Shown piece after piece: positions 20,695-33,100 of a stretch of DNA of 64,000 nucleotides. Within the stretch, counting starts at the first letter, position 1. The number at the start of each line of letters is the position of its first letter. The position numbers were made by a program, and so were the translations under genes. This DNA comes from Owenia fusiformis (lineage: Eukaryota > Annelida > Polychaeta > Sabellida > Oweniidae): positions 25,344,822 to 25,408,821 of the forward strand of contig CAIIXF020000008.1 of the NCBI GenBank assembly GCA_903813345.2, in the 5' to 3' direction. The notes beneath the pieces are model-generated. The model saw only the letters and a program-made list of their open reading frames with translations. It made no database searches and was not told the DNA's origin.

Positions 20695-21607
20695 CTACCA
20701 AAAGTGTCATTAGACAGTGTGCCATGCTTATAATATTCACATACCAAATATGAACAAAATCACTCCACTTCTTTTCGAGTTATAGTAAAATACGTTAAAA
20801 TGGCGGCCATTTTGAAAAATGGCCGCCTTCTACCAAAAGTGTCATTAGACAGTGTGCCATGCTTATACGTATTCACGTACCAAATATGAACAAAATCGCT
20901 CCACTACTTTTCGAGTTATAGTAAAATAAGTTAAAATGGCAGCCATTTTTCAAAATGTCCGCCATTTTTCAAAATGGCCGCCTTCTACCAAAAGTGTCAT
21001 TAGACAGTGTGCCATGCTTACAGTATTCACATACCAAATATGAACAAAATCGCTCCACTACTTTTCGAGTTATAGTAAAATACGTTAAAATGGCGGCCAT
21101 TTTGAAAAATGACCGCCCTCTACCAAAAGTGTCATTAGACATTGTGCCATGCTTATACGTATTCACATACCAAATATGAACAAAATCGCTCCACTACTTT
21201 TCGAGTTTTAGTAAAATAAGTTAAAATGGCGGCCATTTTTCAAAATGGCTGCCATGTGCTTTTTTAATATCTACATTTCTAGCTTTATTAATGTCCTATA
21301 TAATTCTTTTTACATTTAAAACATATTGCTATTACAGTTTTACATATTGCACCTAAATTACTGTAAAGTCGGCACTAAAATGGCCGCCATTTTTAAATGA
21401 GCGGACATTTTGAAAATCGGCTTTCGAGCAGAACTTCTACCCCCATAGGGTATATGTGTACAAAATATGAATAAAATCGGGCCAACGGTATTTGAGTTAT
21501 TGCCCGGACGGACGGACGGACGTACGTACGTACGGACGGACGGACGTACGTACGGACGGACGGACGGAGGCGTTCCCTATATCCCTCCGAACTTCGTTCG
21601 ATGGGAT
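20659..21607. mobile_element. Repeat element with GGCGGCCATTTT array and GGAC/GTAC microsatellite end
   Basis: Contains four tandem units beginning CTACCAAAAGTGTCATTAGAC at about 20695, 20829, 20985 and 21119 (spacing about 135, 155, 135). Each carries AAAATGGCGGCCATTTT-type sequence. The right end is a GGAC/GTAC microsatellite (21505-21568) followed by a near-perfect hairpin TATCCC..CGAAC-TTC-GTTCG..GGGATA. The inverted ATCCCATCGAAC at the left suggests these are the element's ends. No transposase is visible. Confidence 0.65.
21505..21568. repeat. GGAC/GTAC tetranucleotide microsatellite
   Basis: Alternating blocks of GGAC and GTAC repeats. It is strongly GC-rich against its surroundings. 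Confidence 0.95.
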
Positions 21608-23552
21608 AAATATCAGGCTTGAAAATGCACTTTTATTTTCCATTGTATCAAACCCTGAACTAGTATCAAGATGTACTTATGATGTTTAAAATAGAGCTCC
21701 ATTCTATCAGAACCAAAATAGTTGGCATTGACCAGGGAAACACCTATCTGGCACTGTACTCTTGCAAATGCTAGATTTGAGATGATTACAATCTGTATCT
21801 CATGTTATCATTTATGAAAAAGAGAATGTCATCTTTTAATAGTCATTAATAATGCTGTACACTTCAAAATATTAATAAAACAAATCGATAATGTACAGTT
21901 TTGTAACCATCATAAAATTATTGATATAAAGGTAACCATGGCAACACATCTTTCAATACATCCATATGCTCAATGTCTGTTGAATTTGAGCAAGGTGTAT
22001 CCTCAAACGCAAATGTACTCATTTCACCTGCTGTAGTTATTTAGGACACAAATTCATTCACACTTTCCAGGGTAACATGTTGCCAAGGAAACCAGTAATA
22101 TTGAGAATCTATTTACTTTTACATTTGAAGCATCATAGCACTGAACCAACACAAATGAAAGCTAAAACAGCATTAAAAATTCACTAAAATTAAAAGCACA
22201 ACATACAGGTTTTTTAAATGAAAATGTTTTTTTATACTGTACAATAATTCTTGGATATATTATGGCTTACTTGTATTTCAATTTAAAAGAATTGCAAGCA
22301 AACAATAATCTTGGACTTGAAAGTACAACGATGATGTTCTCTTTCCATTTTCCCCCCGATTACTGCAAAATGTGCCACTTTAGCAAATATAATAAAAGTG
22401 GCAGATAAATATCGAGAAAAAATGGGACTCAAAATGAATCTCATTTAGGGACTACTGCAAAAGCTAAATGTAGGATAAATAACTAGTATATACATATTAA
22501 TGAGTATATTGGAAATGCTGATCACAAAGTAGTTTTGAAAGTTGTCAATATTGTGAAATTTCTGAATAAATCAAATGACAAGTGATTGGAATTGAATATT
22601 GGTGTCCCATTTTGCCACTGTTGAGGAATGTCAAAATATCCAGGTTGGCATTATCTATTGCAACTATTTTCTAACTTGCATAAATAAAATGATGTTGGCA
22701 GTGCTAAACATGGGACATTACACCTTCACTATTAAAATATAGTGGTAGGCAATCCTAATCCTACATAGATTTTTGCAGCAGTCCCTTACTTATAGCTCAG
22801 CATTACGAAACACATCCCCATTCACCTTTCTCAGGAATACATTGTTGTCTTACAAACTGTTTTTGAACATTTACACCATGCGTTTATAGAGCCCATACTA
22901 ACACACTGGCACACATATTTGTACCATTAACATACATGTTCATTTTACTTTCCCATACTTGTTCATGGAATATTAGTTTATTTTTCTTAAAAGTTGCTGT
23001 GGAATACACCCCAGTGACAATGTCATTATATGACAATCACAATAGAAAATGAAGCACTTTTTACAGCAAATGTATACATTTCTTCCATCCTTATATTGCA
23101 GCATTGGTACACAGATTGCAGATTTATAGATTATATACAAAATATTTGGCAGGTTTCTAACTACAAAATGTATTTACATCTGAGGCCTACACAAGCTTAT
23201 AACTATAACTTTTCCATTAAAAAGTTTCCAGGATTAAACCTGAAGCTATCAATTGTTGGAAGTATGTATTGCTATATTCTATATGGATTCCAAGTGCAAG
23301 TATAGGCCTTATATGGTCCAGCTGCTACTGCAGAAATACTGATTTCAAGTCTAACTCTTGCAAACACATTCTACAATTTCTCCATTACTACTTCAAATTT
23401 GACATAGTGCTACACTTTATTCCTACCTCTCTTGACAGAGTTGAATCTTGTCTGCATTTCGCCATGCAGGGAAGAAATTCATGTTCAGCATAAACATTTT
23501 GTATTTCCTCATTTCAGAGAATAAAGTGATGCACTATGGCATAATAAGTAAC
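21608..23552. other. Intergenic DNA or extended 3' UTR of the Rho gene
   Basis: AT-rich, no coding recognised. Several TTTATT motifs (AATAAA on the minus strand) occur, so part of it may be 3' UTR of the GTPase gene to the right. Confidence 0.5.
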
Positions 23553-23558
23553 TTTATT
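23553..23558 (-). terminator. Candidate poly(A) signal of the Rho GTPase gene
   Basis: AATAAA on the minus strand, about 105 nt after the stop codon at 23663-23665. It is the first canonical signal downstream. Longer 3' ends are possible. Confidence 0.4.
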
Positions 23559-23662
23559 GTGATTATTGAGTACAGTGTATGATAATACCAGAAAACCATA
23601 GACTGCATGGCTAATGTGTGCAAGAGCTATCAATAGTTGTAAGTCCAAAAACTGCACATTAA

Positions 23663-24154
23663 TCATAACCCCAAACAACAGAATCTCTGCCAGCCTTTCT
23701 TATGGTTGGGTGTGCCACTGTTATTGCTGGTTCCTCTTTGTAAGCTGCTTGACTTTTTTGAGCGCTTTTTACTGCTTTTGCTTTTCTTAATATGAGGGTC
23801 CACTTCCAATGCCGTCATTAAGGCTTGATCAAAAACCTCTTTGAGATTTTTCTGAGTTAGTGCTGAGCATTCTATATATAAAACTGCATCCAGTTCTCGG
23901 GCTCGCGTTTTAGCCTCATTTTCAGTCACAGGGCGCTCATTATAATTCGCCAATTTTATGAGTTCTTTCACATCATTGCGTAAGTCTGTTTGAGTACCCA
24001 CAAGGATTATGGGAGTTTTTGGAGAGTGACGTTTAATTTCTGGAAGCCATTTGTCAATGATATTGTGGAAGGATGTTGGGGAGACAACGCTGAAGCAAAG
24101 GAGAAAAACGTCTGTTTCTGGGTAGCAAAGTGGGCGAAGGGCATCAAAATCATC
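23663..24154 (-). CDS. RHOU: Rho GTPase exon 3 (terminal coding exon)
   Basis: Acceptor ATGTATTTGCAG; encodes residues 98-260 and TAA-type stop at 23663-23665. Begins [20 protein letters not shown], directly continuing DTAGQ. Contains the G4 and G5 nucleotide-binding motifs, the Lys/Ser-rich tail and the terminal CCLGL. Vertebrate RhoU ends CCFV and is palmitoylated there. The final four residues CLGL could also be read as a geranylgeranylation-type box, although the Gly is unusual. Confidence 0.95.
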   Translation of the reverse strand, partial: DDFDALRPLCYPETDVFLLCFSVVSPTSFHNIIDKWLPEIKRHSPKTPIILVGTQTDLRNDVKELIKLANYNERPVTENEAKTRARELDAVLYIECSALTQKNLKEVFDQALMTALEVDPHIKKSKSSKKRSKKSSSLQRGTSNNSGTPNHKKGWQRFCCLGL

Positions 24155-27100
24155 CTGCAAATACATAAATGAGCTCAGGTTAGAGGAAATAAATCAAATT
24201 AATAATGAATAGTTCACAGATTCATTTACAATTTGTTGCGTTCTAATGAATTATTTTGATTTACACGGTCCTAAAACTGGGAGCATACTATCTTATAATC
24301 TTGCATTTTATTTGAATAAAAAACAAATTCTATTCATATATTATGACGCAGATGTAGATTTCATCTCCGATAATGCATTAGATTCATGAACAAGGTGACA
24401 GACAAAATGCTACATAAAGAATAACATTAATTCAGTTTAATTAATATGCCACTCAATTATAACACATACTTAGTTACACTGACGCTAACTAAATGCAATG
24501 TTCAACTAATCCACTATCTGCTCATAAAGAGTTCATCGTATTCTCAGGCATTTACTTAATAAATATACTGAAGTTAGTCGATAAGCTTTGAACTTTGTAA
24601 GTATATTTTTCTGTCACAATTACAAAGAATTACAAAATGCAAGCTTATCTCTATAAAATATGAATAAAGAATATTTATCACAAAGACATATTTTCATTAT
24701 ACAGAAGGCAGTTGATATTAATATCATCTGTAGCTAAAAAGATAAGATTCAAATTATATTGGACATGTATGTTAAGATTTTTAAGTGTCATACTACATCA
24801 TGTGTTTTAACAGCCATGCACTTTAGACATCTTGTGTTTTATCCAAAACCTTACTTGTTTTTGACATAGATCAACTAATAATTCTTATTATTGTACACAA
24901 ATCAAGTAACAATAGGTCGCAAATCTTCAGTTTTAAATATTATGACCTTTGTTAAATAGTTACAGAGAAACACATTGTTTATCTGACCTAGAATTCAGAA
25001 ATATGATTTACACTAACAGCTGTCTAAAAACTGTAATCCAAATCATTCAAAACTTGTTGTTCCCATCCTTTGTTGCTCACATGAAAAGTCTATACTATAT
25101 ATGTATTTCAATTTACACATGCAATCCTATTCTATACTTAAAGGATATTCAACTCTATTTTATTAGCATAATGAAAGAAACTGAATAACAGTGTGTCTTT
25201 TAGTTGTTTCTGAGTTGCTAGGATATCAAATATTCTTACATTTGGTAATAAACAGACTGTAGATACTAATGAATTACATGTCCATCAACAAATAAACAAC
25301 AAAATCACAATGACAAAAATGTTTTAAAAGATGGCAGGATAGAAAGTGTCATCTATCTCCCTATGAGCAATCAATTTAGTTAATTAAAAGCAAACACATA
25401 TATCTGATTATTCCAATGATAACTTGTATTGATTGCTCCAAATACTTTATACTAGACAATCATAAATAGATCACCAACCAAATATAGACACAAATTATGT
25501 ATGAAAGCTCTCGGTGCTTTGATCTACAGTTGAAATGCAATAAATCTGGTGATCATTGATAGTTATATTGTTGCTATGTAACTTTTATCTATTTAGGTAT
25601 CAAGTATGTTAGTAGAGAACAGACATCATAACATTGGAATGCAGTCCCTTATCACCACAAAGCTATAGGTTAGCTGTACTTGATCATCATTTATAAATAT
25701 AATTATATATGTTATTGGTGTTTGATGGATGTTTCTTAGATTTTTTCCTCTCAGACAACTGCATTTGTAGTTCCATGTATATATCTTTTGTGAATAGGTA
25801 CATTCTATTCATTTCCCATGTTGTCAAACATTCTCAAATTCAGCTATGCAATTTTGAGCTCATCCTTCAATGTAGAGCTTCTCACTTAATATTTCAGAGC
25901 TCTAACATCAAAACACTGGAATAACCCAATACTAGACACATCTCACATGCGGATCTGGATCTCTCAGCGAGCCAAAGTTCTAAATTAACTTATAAAAATA
26001 ATTTATGAAACTGGCTGATCAATGATTGAGTTCTATCTTTTCTTGAGATAATAACCTCAAACTGCAAAAACTCAATCCAATCATATTGCATTAAACCAGG
26101 GTGCACTTATAAAGATCAATGGATCGAGATCGATGGATATTCTGTCGCCAAAGGAACCATTTAGTGATTACATGGCTAGATTACCACTGTATTATAATGT
26201 TTTATTGAATTCTTTATATAATGAAGAATACATATCCAGGAATGGGGTGAAGACAATCAATGTCTTATATAATAGTAGATATTTATTATACATTTATTAA
26301 TATACTGCATACTTGTATATCACTTCCTGATAATCATTGAGATCTCTTACAATAGACATGTTATTCACCCATACCCAGCCATATAATATGGACAGTTTTT
26401 GAAGTGAGTTTCTCTTTCATTTAGGAAACAATGACATTATCAGTTCATTTTTATTCAGGGGTAGCAGGTAGAGCAATACAAAGATAGTGATTATAAAGAG
26501 TTAGTAGATCATTACCCATATTACACACATGGAAAATAGAATGAAGGGAAAGTGTCATCTTTAGTTTAAGGACACATGTATTTCATTTACTTCAGCCAAT
26601 TGATCGTGAAGATGGAACATGTCTGATTAGCAGAATGTGTCAGAATCAATTCAATATACAGCATACAAAATGGAGCAAATGAACCAAGAAGCATATGAAG
26701 TATAACAAGGTATTAACATGCAAAATGTCCCCATCTGCCATTTATATGTTACAGATGCTGAATGCCATCCACAAAAAGTTGGAGACTAGAACAATACTTG
26801 TATGTCACCACTTAAATTGGTGATATAAGAACAGCAATCTATAAGAATGTCATAACATTTGACTTCTCAAGTTCTAACAATTCCATTATATAATGTAATT
26901 ATACAATCAACATCCTCCTAAGCAGGTGTCCAGAATCCGTACCTCCTTCTTCCCCCTGCTATAAGCAGTTAGCATTTCCCCGATTAAGAACTCACAATTT
27001 GATTGGCTGTCGCAACACTGCGACAGAAATCATGTATACGTCATCGGCGCATAATAAGATCACGTGATTCAGTTTAATCGGGCGCGTCCAACTTGGTTAT

Positions 27101-30100
27101 AGCAGGGGGTAAAAAGAAAGAAGATATTCTGGATTTTGAAGCCCTGTGATCGGAGGATGACAATCAATGATACATGAACTTCTTGCTGTCTCAGCATTTT
27201 GATGCAAATAATAATTGGTATATATATACTTGTTGAGACCTTGTTCAAAACCTGCCTATACAGTCCAACACAAAGAAATTTTGAAACCTTTATTGGTCCA
27301 GACACCAAGTTTTCTTACCACCCTGTACTAGATAACCTTGCTATGAACATCAGGAAGCCAAGCTGGTGGTTGAGGGCTAATATTTGCAGATCTAGGCCTA
27401 GGCGAGAACAGTAAAATATAGATCAACTTCAGGTTGAAGGGCACTCATTGTGGCAATGCCCTACAACAATGGTCCTCATGATGTAACACACTTTATTGAA
27501 GTACCATAACATCAGTTCCTCCAAGAGAGCTGCTAAAATCTCCAACTCATAGCATGGAACATGCTGAAGAGAGTGAAGAGTTGGTATGTATGAAGGCACT
27601 TGGAGAGGCAGTGGTCAGTCAGTACCATATTCAAGGAACATCAATTTTAAATTATCACTTGGCAACACAAAATTATAGCATGTTATAAATTTCTAATGGC
27701 ATCAAAATAACTGCAGGATTTCCCTAAATTCTGATAATGTCAAAAATGGGTTATTGATAATCTGGCAATTATACATTGTAGTATATCGACTATCGAGAGC
27801 TCCTTCTAGTAAGTGATCTGGTATTCATCATACCATGCATTATTCCTTGACCTTTTTAATATCACAGATCAATCAATACATAAATACCAAATTCATGGTT
27901 TTATGACAATTTTATTTTGTAAAGCTATACAGGAAAACTATCAAGTATTGTATGACTGATTATCACTGAATGAGTCATGAAGTAGATTCATTAATCACAT
28001 ATCCTCACCATGCAATCTGTTGACCACTTATAAATGGTATTATCTCACCAAATCAAATGAAAGTGTCTATTATGATGGCCTACTATTATCAACTTGGATG
28101 ACGTAAACACTGATGTTAACAAACATATTATTTGCAACCTTTCCATTAATTTGGACTTCATCTACAAATTATTAAGCCCTGACACCAAGGTAATTCACGA
28201 ATGTATGTGAAATTAAACTCTATGTCATACCTAAAATTAAAGTGTTATAAACTGGGTCTAATTAAAGTCAACATGTGTAATTATTAAATCACACTTGTGC
28301 ACTCCAGACTGTTCACACTTCACATATAACATATGACATCATATATTGTAAGTGTGTCGCCAACAAGTTGTTTGTTATGTTCAAATGTGCAGAAAAGTTC
28401 ATGTTGATCATGTTTTTTTTCTGTTTTTTAAGAAGTTTTACAATGTGAATAATAGATAGTAAAGGTGCACATTTAAGATCATTATGTGATGATGATCATC
28501 AGTGTATGTTTCGACCCCCCAGATCGCATGATCTCTACATGACAATATGCTACATACATGTATATACCATACAAAGTTCAACTATATCTTAGCAATGTCA
28601 TATATGGTGTAACAAACATATAACTGCCTGGACAAATGTTTCTATTTTCATGAACTGATTTAATATATTTTTCTGAAATAGAAAAGCAAATTTTGATTTC
28701 TTTAATTTGTTTAGAATTTGGAAAGTGAGGACCATGTATCTTCCATCATCATTTGCCAATACCTCTTATACTCCAATCTATTTTGTGAAGGTTGAAGACA
28801 GTTCGGTTGTGGGTTCTGATAAACTTTCAATCAACAATTGAACTCTCTTCATTTCATCAGACTAAAAATAAATCCCATGAGTGAAATACAGAACAGTCTC
28901 ATAAAACAGAATAAACAAAATAAGCATTGATTTGGATATGTAGAATATATTCTAATTCATAAGAAAATGTAGAATTTAAGTTCTATGATCAATGTCAAAG
29001 GAGGTTTCGTCACATCAAATGTAAGCAATACTAGTAATTGATCATATGTTGTTATCATGAACATGAGTTGCAATCAACCCCATGATGTCTACAGGGCATT
29101 GTGATTAATTCATTACATTATATGAAACATAGCTCACTAAAATACATCACATTATCATTTCGAACATGTACTGTTACAATGCTCTTCCTCATACAACATG
29201 GAACTATATGCACTTAAAGGAACTCTGATGTTTCATTCAAATTCTACCATTTCATCTAATTCCTGTAGTTCAATAATCATAATTCTGAAATAAATTGGTT
29301 GTTCGAAATGATCAAACATTCCTTGTTATATTTGTCTAGACTGATGACCTTTATAATGTTCTAGTACCAATAATGATGTGCCAAATCTAACAACAGTTAT
29401 TAATGAACAAAGTTGTACCAACTTGTCACACATTGTATTTAATTTGAATTGTTACATATGTGATCTACCCAGGACTGGAACAACTTTGGTGCTGTACCCC
29501 ATTGAAAATTCTATGCCACACTATTGTTAAAACTTGTCAATCAAGGTGTAAATACTGAGATAGTTTTACAATTGCATGTAAAATGAGGATAAGTCCCATG
29601 TTGAGAAAAACTGAGATCACTGGTTGCATGTACCCAGTGAGAAACTGCCATAACCATTCAATGCCTCAAGAAGCAGCACCCAGACAGCAATCAATAAGTA
29701 ACAGAAAGCCATTTATTTCATGTTAACTTACCATATTGATGTTTACCATCAATATATTAATTGAATTGCTGCACAAAACATAATGCAGTAGAATATTCAT
29801 CTGAAGATGCAGTTAAGCAAGATTATGAGATTATACTTGAAGATGATAAAGAAAGCTCAAGTTTTTTAGTTTTTACTTATTTCAGTTTCATCTTCATGAA
29901 TCCCCATGCACTGAATGTAGTAAATCTAAAATGTGTGAGCACATACTCCTACTCTTATGTCTCTTGAACAAATGTTCTATAAAAAGGACTCTGATCTGAA
30001 TGATATGAACATGTTCCCTCTTAAGTAATTACTCATTCCACACTTGGTTACTGTATTGGTATTTTACCAGCAACCCATGATTTAGTATGTAATATAATCT

Positions 30101-33100
30101 AAGTGCTCATCATGCTATTTAACTGCAATATAATAAAATTACTCCACATTCATGGAGAATTGCATTGAACCTAATATAATTTTCTATTTCTCAGGAGAAC
30201 TGGATGTTTCACATTGCAATAACACATTTTTCCCAGATTTGTTGAGATCAAATCTCACATGACACTGTGTGCAGTCTTTCCCATATTTATACTGTACTTA
30301 ACATTTTAATACATTTTTTAGTGTAATAAGAATCAAAAAGTCTTTGCATTGCATCCCTCTGTCTAATGCTTTCAGAGGTAGTGGAGGTTTTGGAATCCAT
30401 TATAAAGTCCTTGTGTTTTATCTCAACTTAGCCTAAAATTGGTGAGCTAGCTAATACTGCTATTTTCTATAATATAGTTCTTTATTCAATATTATGATTC
30501 ATGAGATAATAGGATGATGTCTATATATGATAAGAGATGTCATTCCAATATATGATAAGAGATGTCATTCTAATATAGCAAGAATTCTTTGCAATGAAGT
30601 CAAAATGCTACAACTGGAGTTAAAACATTGCTCTAGCATGTTCATTTCACATCTTTTCTCTCTAAATTATCAGTACCATGTCTCATTTTTATAATATCTA
30701 CAATTCAAAGTGTTAATTAAATGTCTTTTTGATTCATTCCTTGCTAACTCAACACGTTTCTCCCAATTTTGTATTTTAAGACATGGGCATTGTAACAATT
30801 TTATATGCAGGATATTGAGTACTATATTATCTATCTCCTGGATTAGAATCAATATTCTGTCTCCTTTGCTTTTGACATATCTGTCTGTATGAGGGTGTCA
30901 TAGTCATAACCAAACTATACTATACTCATGATAATGCACTGTTTAGGGATGTGATTTATCAGCGAAAGGAGGATGAGATTTCCAAGAGCAGCATTAAAAG
31001 TATTAAGGAACAAATATGAATGATGGTCATCACGCATGAATGATTTTCTTTACATGTAAAATGTAAATTCATTCTTGACGTCACACTTCCTTCCATATGG
31101 ACTAATGTTACCACCCGTCTTTCAAAAACTTCAAATTTCTTTGAATTAAAACCACTTCTCCTTCCCTAGGACTATATGAATCATTTAAAGATTAATAAGG
31201 TGTAATAACATTTTTTATTGTTTAACTCTGTTGAAAGAATTTTGCACCTAATTAATTTAGATTTAATATTATTACTCATTGATATGACATTTAGTGTGAG
31301 ATTCGATTCATACAATTTCCTTCCTTCACTAATTATTGTTTTTTTGAAGGAATGTGTCAACTTCTTTAATGATACATTATTGCAAAATCACAACATTTAT
31401 GTATCATGAGAACATTGTATTCTCATGTATCAAAAAATATATTAATACATTTTAGTAATTTTAATTTTTTCATGAAGCAACAAGTATCCATAAACCAGAG
31501 GAGATTCCATTGAAATTGATACAAATCCAAATAAAACGATGAAAGACGTTGCATTTATTATACGTAAACAAGGTTATGTGATGCATATGTAAGGAGAGCA
31601 TATAACCATAGCTACAGGTGCCACTAATTAAACACTCATTTATCATTCAGCAGCTAGGCCATCTAAGGTAGACGAATCCTATTCAAAATGAATCAACTAA
31701 AAAACAAACTCAGAAAATAATTTATCAAACATAAACAGTTATAATGGCTGTGTCTGTTGTATTTCACACATGCATTTCATATATGATCCATAGGTTAAAC
31801 AGCTGTGCCAACTGTGTGTTTACATTATCACAGGTAAACAGGTATATTTATTTCTAAATAACCAAAAAATAATAAACATCATTAAAAGATTATTCTTTGA
31901 AATGCAATTATCCATACTTGTATAAGCTTATTTTTCTGCAAAAATATAACCTTGGTTCAAAATGTTATTTTGTTAAAGGTCAACATCGTTGCATCACCTG
32001 AACTGCTGATGATGTGTAACATGGTACAAAATGATATCAGACCTTATTTTAAACATGCATTGGATTATGTATCCAATATTGGTTTAATGGATGTACAAAT
32101 AATAAGTTCATTGGTTTAAAAAGGTAAAAGTACAGTCTATCTAAAATGTCATTGTGCCATCATTTCATCAAAATCAATAATTCAGATCATTAATGTAAAT
32201 ACTATCTGGGACTTAGATTTACTGGATGAATAATTATTTATGGATAGGTGAAGGCAAATGTTAGCTCAGTACACAGTTCAGGCGAAAATGATAAAACATA
32301 ACAGTAGAACTAAATGCTCTATTTTGCATATATTATATGTATTATTGTTCATATTTCCGAGCTCTGGTACAATGCACCTAGGTAACATATGTCTTCTGTC
32401 TACAAAAGGTTATACGTAAATAACAAATGTATCCTTGTTCAACTCTCTTTGTTCCTATGCTTCACTTTGTACTTGATGCCTAGACTGGCTAATTAATTAA
32501 TGCGTTTAATACAGTAAACCATTATAATAACAAGTTAAGGTTATGGTAACTTGCCATCAAGTATGAAACAATATAAAAACAACACAACTCATTAATATTT
32601 CATCAATTTATGTCAGGCATTTTGATTTATTAAAAAGTTCATAGCCTGGTGCAAAGGTACATGCCAAAAATACACCAAGTTTGAATCTTACTGCTAAAAT
32701 TAACAATTCAATGTTAACCTCTGTTGAAAAGTGCAGATTATCTCATTCATTAGTCAATGATTACAGTCATTAAATGACAAAAATACTAAAATTGGATCAA
32801 TCAAATGTTATGAGAACTTAAGGTCCTTTAAGTGCCTCTTAACTTTCCAAAGTCATTTATGAACTATTATTGATCGTAACAACAGTTTAAAGCATCTTTT
32901 ATTTTGCTTATTCACGTTTAGTGTTAGACTTTAAGTGGATTTTTGGGCAACAATGGTCAAACCCTCTTCAAGTGGAAAAATTAGCTGCGTGGGGTTTGGG
33001 TTATTTGTATCTTTAAAGTGCCGCCAACAATTACCAATTCTTATGCTAACTCTGGCATTATTCACAGGGCGAATATGACACACAGGGGGCGACTTTTTAT

